Of a stretch of 64,000 nucleotides of DNA, positions 43,715-50,613 are shown piece by piece. Both the position numbers and the translations under genes were made by a program. Below the pieces are notes generated by a model. That model was not told where the DNA came from, did no database searches, and saw only the letters and a program-made list of their open reading frames with translations. The DNA is taken from positions 124,001 to 188,000 of the forward strand of contig JBGAGG010000005.1 of the NCBI GenBank assembly GCA_044226845.1. The letters run 5' to 3'. Within the stretch, counting starts at the first letter, position 1. The number at the start of each line of letters is the position of its first letter. Origin of the DNA: JAFDZO01 sp044226845. Lineage in GTDB: Bacteria > Bacteroidota > Ignavibacteria > Tepidaquicellales > Tepidaquicellaceae.

Positions 43715-46120
43715 CTAAAATCCTATCTTCACATTCGCATAAAAATTCCTTGTCGCAGCGGGAATCCAGTAAGGAGTGCCGTAGCCGTCGACGCTTCCCG
43801 TTGTTTCATACAGCTTATCAAAAATATTATTTACTTTGAATTCTAAATCAAAATTTCTGATTGATTTTCTTAATGACTTATCAGAAATAAGATTCATGAA
43901 GTTATATGAAATTCCTCCGTTAAAAACTATGTAAGGCTCGATGAACTTATTTACATATCCTGCAAGTTGTGTAGCGGCAGGATTTTTTCTTTCGTTCTCT
44001 GAGTTATCCAGATACTGCTTTCCCACATGCTGCATAGTTACATAAACATTGAAAGCGCCTTTATCATAATAATTCAAAGTAAGGTTTCCCAGCACTGAAG
44101 GATTTAGTAAAATCTGATTTCCCGAATAATCATTGCCGTAAATAATATTGCCAACAGAATCCCTTCCCAGAATTTCAGTGTACTCTTTAAAATAATTATC
44201 TGAGAGAGTTATATTATACTCTAATGAGAATTTATTTAATACTTTAGAATTATAAAAAGGAATTGTTGCTGTTTCAAACTCAATGCCTCTGTGAACTGAT
44301 TTTCCTGCATTGCCGTTTATCGGCTGGCCGACGTTATCAAGCTGTCCGTTGCTGACAATTTCATTGGTAAAATTCATCATATAAAAATTCAAACTCGTAT
44401 TCATTGCATGAGTTTTATAGTTAATGCCGAACTCAAAATCAATTAACTCCTCCGGCTTAACAAGCGGGTCAGAGTAAACATTGTTAACTGTATCAACCAC
44501 TCTGAAATTCGGAGTAGAGTAAGGGCTTTCTGCATCGTAAATATCTTTCAGTCTCGGTTCGCGTTTCACATAGGAAACATTCCCGAAAAATCTAAGATTA
44601 TTCGGAAGTATAACATTCAGTCCAACCCTTGGAGTGAAAAAATCATAATTAACATCGAATGTATACGGCTTGAATTTATCGTAATCAAGCGAGTACCTGT
44701 GGTTTGCATACTGCAAGCCTACCATCGCTGTAATATTGTCGTTTATATTGTAGATCTCATTCGCATAGATGGCAAGGCTGCGTTTTTTTCCGTTGTAATA
44801 ATAATATTCATAGTTCGGCGGAGTGTTTTGCGGCAGAGCATTTGCAAAAGCGATTTCTCCGTAGTGGTCAGATTTATGCAGCCGCACTTCACCTCCGATA
44901 ACCAATGTGCCTTTATCATTATTGTGCGTTATCTGAACTTTCGGATACCAGCCGAAATCATTATTGTTTACATACAACTTTGTAATCATATCGCTTTTAT
45001 CAACAACGTATCCGCTGCCGGGCTCAAAGTAAAAGCTGCCGTCAGGATTTCTTTTGTAATATAAAGGATTGAATGTAGTTGTATCCGAAGTAAAGAAAGG
45101 ATTTAATCTGAAGTAAGAAAAATCCAGCCCCCATACAGCAGGGAAGGAAGTTACAAAATATCCTTCACCGCGGGTGTAGCTTACGGTATTAGAAATATAA
45201 ACATTTTTAGAAGGCTGCCAGTTGTAAACTAATTCATAATGCGGCTGATGATAGTTATCCGTTTCATCATAGTATGTTAAAGGATTATATCTTCTGTCAA
45301 CCAGCTTATCACCCGTAACAGCGCCGTCCAGATAATCTTTTGTAACTCCTACGTAAGCAAGATGATTTTTTATCGGGCTTCCATAGACATTCATCTTTAA
45401 AGATGAGTTCTTGAAAAGCTTAGTTGCTCCTATGAAATATGACCAGTGGTCTGACCATGACTGGTCTCTGTATCCGTCAGTAGTTGTCTTTGAGAACTTA
45501 GCATAAAATCCCATATTGTTTTGCGCAAGACCTGAAGAGTATTCAAATGAATACCTGTTTGAATTATAATCTCCTCTTCCTACACCAACGTTAAGGAAAT
45601 TTTTCTTAGTGTAATCGATTGTCTGAATATTTATAACTCCGCCGATGGACGATGTACCGTAAAGTCCCGTACCGACACCGCGTTGTATCTGAATGTTTTC
45701 TACGGATGAAGTTATATCGGATAAGTCTACCCAGTAAACCTGCTGGTCTTCGGCGTCATTTTGCGGAGTGCCGTTAATGAGAATGGAAATTCTTCTCTGG
45801 TCAAATCCCCGAAGCGATAAATAAGAATATCCGATAGATGCTCCTGATTCTGAATAAGATTTAAGGCTTGTCTTTCCGTTAAGGAACATAGGCAAGTCCT
45901 GCATCCAGTACATCTGCTCGATTTCCTCACGTTTGATGTCCTGAAACGCTACCGGAGTTTTGCGCTCTATGCCTTTCAAAGCATCTACTTCGATTATCTG
46001 TGTCTGATAATCTGTTGAATCCTCCAACCTTGGCATAGGCGGTGGTGGCTGTATTTCCTGTGAGAAAGAAATATTAGCACAAATAAAAAATAAAGAACAA
46101 AGAATTAAAATGTGTTTCAT
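43715..46120 (-). CDS. TonB-dependent outer-membrane receptor under TPP riboswitch control
   Basis: 801 residues. Signal peptide to about residue 20. The plug domain has GYSYLSLRGFDQRRISILINGTPQNDAED and ENIQIQRGVGTGLYGTSSIGGVINIQT; the remaining 620 residues form the 22-strand beta-barrel and end with NFYANVKIGF, the aromatic C-terminal residue of outer-membrane proteins. There is no carboxypeptidase-like domain. Upstream is a TPP riboswitch with a terminator, so the protein probably imports thiamine or a precursor across the outer membrane, as predicted for OmpT-like receptors in Bacteroidota. No other thiamine gene is nearby. Confidence 0.9.
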   Translation of the reverse strand: MKHILILCSLFFICANISFSQEIQPPPPMPRLEDSTDYQTQIIEVDALKGIERKTPVAFQDIKREEIEQMYWMQDLPMFLNGKTSLKSYSESGASIGYSYLSLRGFDQRRISILINGTPQNDAEDQQVYWVDLSDITSSVENIQIQRGVGTGLYGTSSIGGVINIQTIDYTKKNFLNVGVGRGDYNSNRYSFEYSSGLAQNNMGFYAKFSKTTTDGYRDQSWSDHWSYFIGATKLFKNSSLKMNVYGSPIKNHLAYVGVTKDYLDGAVTGDKLVDRRYNPLTYYDETDNYHQPHYELVYNWQPSKNVYISNTVSYTRGEGYFVTSFPAVWGLDFSYFRLNPFFTSDTTTFNPLYYKRNPDGSFYFEPGSGYVVDKSDMITKLYVNNNDFGWYPKVQITHNNDKGTLVIGGEVRLHKSDHYGEIAFANALPQNTPPNYEYYYYNGKKRSLAIYANEIYNINDNITAMVGLQYANHRYSLDYDKFKPYTFDVNYDFFTPRVGLNVILPNNLRFFGNVSYVKREPRLKDIYDAESPYSTPNFRVVDTVNNVYSDPLVKPEELIDFEFGINYKTHAMNTSLNFYMMNFTNEIVSNGQLDNVGQPINGNAGKSVHRGIEFETATIPFYNSKVLNKFSLEYNITLSDNYFKEYTEILGRDSVGNIIYGNDYSGNQILLNPSVLGNLTLNYYDKGAFNVYVTMQHVGKQYLDNSENERKNPAATQLAGYVNKFIEPYIVFNGGISYNFMNLISDKSLRKSIRNFDLEFKVNNIFDKLYETTGSVDGYGTPYWIPAATRNFYANVKIGF

Positions 46121-46130
46121 TTTAGATAAA

Positions 46131-46186
46131 ATAAAAAACGCTTATGCCTCTCATGAACCTGAAAAAATATGAGTGATATAAGCGTT
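46131..46186 (-). terminator. riboswitch-controlled terminator
   Basis: AACGCTTAT (46137-46145) and ATAAGCGTT (46178-46186) form the outer stem, with CTCAT / ATGAG pairing inside. On the minus strand the hairpin is followed by TTTTTATTTTATC, ending 11 bases before the receptor's ATG. It is the likely expression platform. Confidence 0.8.
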
Positions 46187-46197
46187 GAATAGAATGT

Positions 46198-46279
46198 TAT
46201 TCCTACGCCGGTACTAACCGGATCAGGTTCGTGGGTGTAATCTCAGCTAATAACTTAGGAATAAGTTACCGGCACCCCA
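46198..46279 (-). promoter_or_regulatory. TPP (thi-box) riboswitch
   Basis: On the minus strand the sequence contains all invariant blocks of the thiamine pyrophosphate riboswitch in order: GGGGTGCC, GCTGAGAT, ACCC, GAACCTGATCCGGTTAGTACC and GGCGTAGGAA. It lies directly upstream of the terminator and the TonB-dependent receptor. With TPP bound the terminator should form and the receptor should be off. Confidence 0.95.
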
Positions 46280-46319
46280 AAACAAAAATTGTTTGTGTAT
46301 TTACTATAATAATAAAGAA

Positions 46320-46895
46320 CTATAAACCGTAATCTGCGGGATTTACAACTAACAATAAAGTCACTCCCGTACGGGTATAAAGCTTGCCGTGGTCTGTATC
46401 AGGCTCGGCATGGTGAAAATCACCGGGACCTAGTACTCTGCCCTCTGCCTGAAAATCTCCTTCTAGGATTAAACACTCTTCCGGAGCTGAATGATGATGC
46501 TCGGGATATTCATTTCCTGCAGGGACTTTCATCATAAGCATAGCATAATTATTCTCGCGGTTGATTGAAAGAACTTTCACCTTCACTGCATTTAGTACAG
46601 GATGATCAAACCATTCATCGTTGGAATCTGCGAACTTGAAATCAAAATCTTTATGTTCGTCTTTACGAGGTGCAGTTTTTATTCTTGCCATAATTTTATC
46701 TTTTAATCCGGCAGAAGGTGATTTCAATCTGCTTGAATTATTGATTACGGCATTATTTATTTTTTCAACAATGTTGTTTACGTCGGAAGTGAGAAATACT
46801 TCTTCAAATCCCGCTTCTTTGAGGGATGAAATTAGTTTTTCCTTTTCAGGTTCACTAAGCGCGCCAATCGAATTTAATATTATGTCATCTTGCAT
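46320..46895 (-). CDS. ChrR-type cupin anti-sigma factor
   Basis: 191 residues. The C-terminal 110 residues are a cupin (EYPEHHHSAPEECLILEGDFQAEGRVLGPGDFHHAEPDTDHGKLYT) with His and Glu metal ligands, as in ChrR. The N-terminal helix region (LSEPEKEKLISSLKEAGFEE) replaces the usual zinc-binding anti-sigma domain: the H-x-x-x-C-x-x-C motif is absent. It sits 13 bases after the ECF sigma gene. ChrR senses singlet oxygen or reactive species, but the signal here is unknown. Confidence 0.82.
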   Translation of the reverse strand: MQDDIILNSIGALSEPEKEKLISSLKEAGFEEVFLTSDVNNIVEKINNAVINNSSRLKSPSAGLKDKIMARIKTAPRKDEHKDFDFKFADSNDEWFDHPVLNAVKVKVLSINRENNYAMLMMKVPAGNEYPEHHHSAPEECLILEGDFQAEGRVLGPGDFHHAEPDTDHGKLYTRTGVTLLLVVNPADYGL

Positions 46896-46908
46896 GTTAC
46901 TACCTGCT

Positions 46909-47490
46909 TTAGTTTAAATGTTTTAAACGTTCTCTTAGAAACATCATCGCTGACCTGATTTTTGTTTTCACTGTTCCTAAAGGAATTTTGAAGTGCTCGG
47001 AGAGTTCGGAATGAGAGAAGCCCTGATAATAGGCATACTCTATTAACTGTCTCTGCACCTCGTCTAATTCTTTTATAGCTTCTAATACTTCCTTTTGTTC
47101 CTGCCCTGCCACGGCAATGAACTCAGGATTACTTTTTTTATAGTCTTCGTTGAGATCTACTATTAATGTTTCATTAGTCTCATCAATATCGAATCTCTGC
47201 TTTTTCGCTCGCAGCTTATCAATAGCCTTGTTCCTAGAAATACGAGTCATCCAGGAAATTGGATTTCCCAGGCGTTCATCGTAAGTATCTATTTTATCCC
47301 ATATTAAAAAAAAGACCTCCTGCAATACATCCTCTGCCTCAGCCTCATTCTTTAAAATGAAGTATATAGTGGTGAATAGGTACTTATTATAAAAATCATA
47401 AAGTTCACCAATTGCCGATTCATCTCCGGCGGAAACTCGTCTTAATAAATTTATATCTCTTTTTGTATTTTCGTGAGGAGTATTAGCCAC
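46909..47490 (-). CDS. ECF-type RNA polymerase sigma factor
   Basis: 193 residues from a GTG start. Region 2 is visible in LYDFYNKYLFTTIYFILKNEAEAEDVLQEVFFLIWDKIDTYDERLGNPISWMTRISRNKAIDKLRAKKQRF, and region 4 in LDEVQRQLIEYAYYQGFSHSELSEHFKIPLGTVKTKIRSAMMFLRERL. There is no region 1 or 3, the ECF pattern. It directly precedes a cupin protein of the ChrR anti-sigma type (13 bases), so the two form a signalling pair. Its regulon is not visible, although the cupin gene is certainly downstream. Confidence 0.93.
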   Translation of the reverse strand: MANTPHENTKRDINLLRRVSAGDESAIGELYDFYNKYLFTTIYFILKNEAEAEDVLQEVFFLIWDKIDTYDERLGNPISWMTRISRNKAIDKLRAKKQRFDIDETNETLIVDLNEDYKKSNPEFIAVAGQEQKEVLEAIKELDEVQRQLIEYAYYQGFSHSELSEHFKIPLGTVKTKIRSAMMFLRERLKHLN

Positions 47491-47564
47491 AAGCTTATCT
47501 ATAAGTAAAAATACAACTTTTCAAAAAAAAATACACGCGATAAATCTCTGCGGTCCTGAATACT

Positions 47565-47670
47565 TAATTTTAACGCAAAGCCTCTACGCAAAGAAAGAAC
47601 TTTACAAAATATTTTTCAAAATTTTTTAGTGTTCTTCGCGTAAAACTTCGTGCTTTTTGTGTTTAAATTT
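47565..47670. repeat. diverged copy of the CGCAAAG intergenic repeat
   Basis: TTTTAACGCAAAG at the left and TTTTTGTGTTTAAA at the right are imperfect inverted arms; ACGCAAAG and TTCGCG lie inside. It resembles the repeat at 17348-17451 in wording and size, but base pairing is weaker. It lies between the sigma gene and murB. Confidence 0.45.
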
Positions 47671-47689
47671 GCAACTTTGTTAAAGAAGG

Positions 47690-48754
47690 TTAATTACTTA
47701 CTACAACAGGTTCCATAGTCAAATTAATTCCAAAGAACTGTTTAACTTTGCTTTGAATATCACTTGCTAATTCTAAAAGCTGCGCAGTTGTGCAGCCTCT
47801 GTTTACCAAAGCAAGAGAATGATGCTCAGAAATTGCCGCCCCGTTCTTATTCATCCCTTTATGAAAACCGGAATTTTCTATCAGCCAGGCAGCAGGAATT
47901 TTATATCCTTCAGCCGTTTGAAAAACTTTAGGCTTAATAGGGAAGTGAAATAAGCTCTCTTCAAATTTTTTATAATCTTCTACGCTTAAAACAGGATTCA
48001 TAAAAAACGAACCGCATGATACTGAGTTTTTATCATTTGCATCAATTACCATAGATTTTCTTTTTCTTATCTCTATTACTCTATCTCTTACAAATTTTAA
48101 CTTATCCTGGTTGGAGTAATTTGCGTAATCAGTATTTTTCTCAACTTCATTTTTCAGCTCGGCGTAATTTAACTCCGGCTCTTTATTCAGCTTCAGCATA
48201 AAAGTCACTTCAGTAATAATATATTTATCTTTCTGTTCGCGTTTGAAAATACTTGTCCTGTATCCAAAGCCGCATTCATCTCTGTTGAAATTAACAATTG
48301 CCATATCTTCAAGTCTTACAGCCTGCACGTGAACGGTAGTATCAGAAACTTCCTGACCGTAAGCGCCTACATTTTGTATAGGAGTTGCGCCGACGCTGCC
48401 GGGAATTCCGGAGAGACATTCAATTCCCTGTACGCCTTCATTTACACAGAAAGAAACAAGCTCATCCCAGTTATTCCCGCCGCCTGCTTTTAAAAAAACA
48501 TCGTGGTCGTTCACCGCATAGTTTAATTCTTTAATATGGTTTTTTAAAACCAGTCCTTTAAAACCTTCATCGGGAAAAATTATATTGCTTCCCCCGCCGA
48601 TAATCTGAATTTTTAAATTTTCTCTTTTTGCAAATTGAATTAATTCTCTTAACTCGTAAATGTTTTTAAACTGCGCAAAATATTTTGCCGTGCCGCCCAA
48701 TTTGATTGTAGTAATATTGGCGAGTTCTACATCTGATTTAAGTATACTTATCAA
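47690..48754 (-). CDS. murB: UDP-N-acetylenolpyruvoylglucosamine reductase
   Basis: 354 residues from a TTG start. MurB is the FAD enzyme that reduces UDP-GlcNAc-enolpyruvate to UDP-MurNAc in the cytoplasm. The FAD-binding motifs are IQIIGGGSNIIF, EGVQGIECLSGIPGSVGATPIQNVGAYGQEVSD and GYRTSIFK; the proton-donor Ser is in SCGSFFMNPVLS. The length fits the E. coli-like type I group. Its start is only 4 bases after the HEPN gene's end, so it forms a run with ispF, the MNT gene and the HEPN gene. Confidence 0.95.
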   Translation of the reverse strand: MISILKSDVELANITTIKLGGTAKYFAQFKNIYELRELIQFAKRENLKIQIIGGGSNIIFPDEGFKGLVLKNHIKELNYAVNDHDVFLKAGGGNNWDELVSFCVNEGVQGIECLSGIPGSVGATPIQNVGAYGQEVSDTTVHVQAVRLEDMAIVNFNRDECGFGYRTSIFKREQKDKYIITEVTFMLKLNKEPELNYAELKNEVEKNTDYANYSNQDKLKFVRDRVIEIRKRKSMVIDANDKNSVSCGSFFMNPVLSVEDYKKFEESLFHFPIKPKVFQTAEGYKIPAAWLIENSGFHKGMNKNGAAISEHHSLALVNRGCTTAQLLELASDIQSKVKQFFGINLTMEPVVVSN

Positions 48755-48758
48755 AAAT

Positions 48759-49100
48759 TTATATGGTTAATAATTTAGAAATGTCGTTTTTAATCTGAGG
48801 ATAGTCCTCTTTTATCAGCGCCCACAGAACATCTGTATTTACCGGAGATAATATTTTATGGGAAAGCCTTCTGCGTGTCTTTATAAGGTAGTTCCAGTTA
48901 ACATCTTCATTGGAGAGCCGGAATTCTCCCGTTATATTTTTACAATTATTTCCTATGGATTCAATTTCAAGCAAGACTGACTGAATTTTGCCCGAATCAT
49001 TTTTAAACTCTTCGTATGAAATATTCTCAGTCAGCTGAAAAATTTTATTATATGAATCCAGAATTTCTTTTACTATTATTTTATCTTCGCGTTCAAACAT
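48759..49100 (-). CDS. HepT-like HEPN protein with altered AMPylation motif
   Basis: 113 residues, all helical. Residues 66-93 match the HEPN ribonuclease core (DVNWNYLIKTRRRLSHKILSPVNTDVLW), where HepT has W..I...RN...HEY....LE.VW. The catalytic R76-x4-H81 is present, but the third position of RX4HXY, the Tyr that MntA AMPylates, is Ile 83. The gene overlaps the MNT gene by 8 bases, the typical order antitoxin-toxin in the MntA/HepT systems. The toxin fold may be active or inactive; without the Tyr it cannot be silenced by the known reaction. Confidence 0.75.
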   Translation of the reverse strand: MFEREDKIIVKEILDSYNKIFQLTENISYEEFKNDSGKIQSVLLEIESIGNNCKNITGEFRLSNEDVNWNYLIKTRRRLSHKILSPVNTDVLWALIKEDYPQIKNDISKLLTI

Positions 49101-49392
49101 ATTTTACATTGTTTTTTATTCCTTCACGCAGCGGAGCGTCCTTTATATTTTTAATGCCTTCGTCGGTAATTATTTCTGCATCAATATTTAAAAGGCTTTC
49201 GATGTATTCGGCAAAATCTATGAAGAGCATACCGACCGGTTTTTTAAATGATACTACGAAATCAATTGCAACTGCTCCCGAATCTTTTTCAGGGAAATTG
49301 TAGATACCGATTTTTTCCAGTCCGTATTTACTTTCCAGAAAAGGTTTTTGCTTTGTGATTATTTCCTTAATTTCTTTGTATGTGTAACTCAT
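49093..49392 (-). CDS. MntA-like nucleotidyltransferase with degenerate active site
   Basis: 99 residues. The alignment to minimal nucleotidyltransferases (KLYLFGS-x10-D-x-D) is exact in spacing: K-I-G-I-Y-N32-F33 then 10 residues then D44-F45-V46. The G-S pair is thus replaced by N-F, and the second Asp by Val, so adenylyl transfer should be lost. The remaining fold (FIDFAEYIESLLNIDAEIITDEGIKNI) is intact. It overlaps ispF by 4 bases upstream and the HEPN gene by 8 bases downstream. It is probably a HepT-binding partner rather than an enzyme. Confidence 0.72.
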   Translation of the reverse strand: MSYTYKEIKEIITKQKPFLESKYGLEKIGIYNFPEKDSGAVAIDFVVSFKKPVGMLFIDFAEYIESLLNIDAEIITDEGIKNIKDAPLREGIKNNVKYV

Positions 49393-49868
49393 TTTGATTT
49401 ATATAGTAATGCAGTGCAGTATGCCGAGCAGCCTTTCTTCGCTCCGACAAATCCTAATCCCTCAGAAGTAGTAGCTTTTATCGAGATGTTTTTGGTCTTA
49501 AGGATTTTATTAATTTTTTCTTTCATCTCTTCAGTGTATTTATAAATCTTCGGCTCTTCCAGTATAATAACGCAATCAATATTTTCTATTTTGTACTTCT
49601 TTTTTTTAATCAGCTTGTAAGATTGCTCGAGTAAGACCAGGCTGGAAATATCTTTGAACTTGCTATCCGTATTGGGAAACTGGTGGCCTATATCTTTATA
49701 TCCGCATGCGCCGAGAATTGCATCGCATATTGCGTGAAGGAGAACGTCTGCATCTGAGTGACCATCGAGTCCTTTTGTGTGCGGGATTTCTACTCCACCT
49801 AAAATAAGTTTTCTTCCTTTTACAAGTCTGTGAACATCGTAGCCGAAGCCGACGCGAAAATTTGCCAT
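49389..49868 (-). CDS. ispF: 2-C-methyl-D-erythritol 2,4-cyclodiphosphate synthase
   Basis: 159 residues, the full length. IspF cyclises CDP-ME-2-phosphate to MEcPP. The signature text FRVGFGYDVHRLVKGRKLILGGVEIPHTKGLDGHSDADVLLHAICDAILGACGYKDIGHQFPNTD holds the Zn ligands (D-x-H and the later H). The C-terminal KATTSEGLGFVGAKKGCSAYCTALL is conserved as well. It heads a run ispF-MNT-HEPN-murB with overlaps of 4 and 8 bases and a 4-base gap. Confidence 0.96.
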   Translation of the reverse strand: MANFRVGFGYDVHRLVKGRKLILGGVEIPHTKGLDGHSDADVLLHAICDAILGACGYKDIGHQFPNTDSKFKDISSLVLLEQSYKLIKKKKYKIENIDCVIILEEPKIYKYTEEMKEKINKILKTKNISIKATTSEGLGFVGAKKGCSAYCTALLYKSK

Positions 49869-49884
49869 TAATTTTGAGATTTAA

Positions 49885-49892
49885 CAAAGATA
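49885..49892 (-). promoter_or_regulatory. candidate -7 element of the ispF run
   Basis: On the minus strand, TATCTTTG matches TAnnTTTG exactly and lies 16 bases upstream of the ispF ATG. No good -33 TTTG is at the expected distance, so the match is partial. Confidence 0.3.
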
Positions 49893-50025
49893 AAAACATT
49901 TTTTCTAATTATTAATGAAGAAACAATTCCCGTGCCTCAGAAAAAAATTTCACCCTACTAATAGGGAAGAATTTCTTTGAAATGAAAATTGAAGTTAATA
50001 TATTACTAGCGGCAAATTGTATCTA

Positions 50026-50066
50026 GACCTGACAGTCCGCCGCGGCGAGTTCAATCCTGCCAGGTC
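50026..50066. repeat. interrupted palindrome
   Basis: GACCTGACAG (50026-50035) and CTGCCAGGTC (50057-50066) pair with one mismatch; inside lies the GC-rich palindrome CGCCGCGGCG (50038-50047). This looks like a small cruciform or a mobile palindrome. Confidence 0.55.
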
Positions 50067-50071
50067 GGATC

Positions 50072-50427
50072 AAAAATGTTACAATATTGTGACAATCCTG
50101 ATTTTCTTCGCCGGAATTTTTCTATAAAATGTGACAATAATGTGACAATGCGCATAACGGGGGCGCCCTCGTCCCGCTTTCAGCGGGACTTACCGTGAAT
50201 GAAAAAGATTTTCAATCTTTTTCATTCACGGTAACCGAACCTCCGGTTCGGGAGGGCGCTTGCAGTGAGTTCCCGATTGCAAAATGTGATTCGCCAATGC
50301 GAATTACGTTACAACACATGCTTCCTCTCTCCCTATAAAGCGGGACTTGATATTTGGTTGCTTAATAAGGAGGGGAACTGAATGAGGGGGATTGAGGGGC
50401 GGTCTAAAAATGTTACAATAATGTGAC
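50072..50427. repeat. three iterated TGTNACAAT repeat pairs
   Basis: The unit (A)ATGT(T/G)ACAAT occurs twice in tandem at 50072-50097, at 50126-50150 (exact 11-bp repeat AATGTGACAAT) and at 50406-50427. Each pair is also nearly palindromic as TGTNACAATATTGTNACA. A weaker relative follows at about 50495. Tandem half-sites of this sort suggest a protein-binding site. Confidence 0.65.
50163..50259. repeat. four-way nested hairpin structure
   Basis: An outer stem GCGCCCTC / GAGGGCGC (50163-50170 and 50252-50259) encloses three perfect hairpins that abut with no spare base: GTCCCGCT-TTC-AGCGGGAC (50171-50189), a 21-bp stem with loop TTC (50190-50234) and CCGAACC-TCC-GGTTCGG (50235-50251). All three loops are three bases, so the strand can fold as a perfect cloverleaf-like four-way junction. 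Confidence 0.85.
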
Positions 50428-50564
50428 TACAGAATTATAACTCAAACCTTATTTTGCAGAAATCCGTCAAAAACCCGTCAAGATTTGTAAATGAAAAATG
50501 ACAGTATTGTAAAAACAACATCGATCAAAATATAATTCGTCATTTGTAACTCGTAATTTGAAAC

Positions 50565-50595
50565 TTGAAACTGTAATAAGACAATCTTAACTTTG
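50565..50595 (+). promoter_or_regulatory. candidate promoter of kynU
   Basis: CTTG (TTG at 50565-50567) is followed by 20 bases and TAACTTTG (50588-50595), an exact TAnnTTTG. The kynU ATG is 18 bases downstream. Confidence 0.45.
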
Positions 50596-50613
50596 CTTTC
50601 AAAATCACATTAA

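Larger units (their letters stand above)
49893..50564. repeat. non-coding repeat island between ispF and kynU
   Basis: No convincing gene lies between the two divergent start codons (about 745 bases). The stretch holds three direct repeats of an 11-bp unit pair (listed separately), a palindrome GACCTGACAG / CTGCCAGGTC (50026-50066), the central junction-like structure, and a palindrome ATTCGC-CAAT-GCGAAT (50289-50304). Base composition is uneven: the hairpins are much richer in G+C than their surroundings, which is a sign of acquired repeats. Confidence 0.7.

Noticed and set aside
49893..50564. Replication origin at the repeat island
   Set aside because: The repeats do not resemble DnaA boxes, and no dnaA, dnaN or other origin-linked gene is adjacent.
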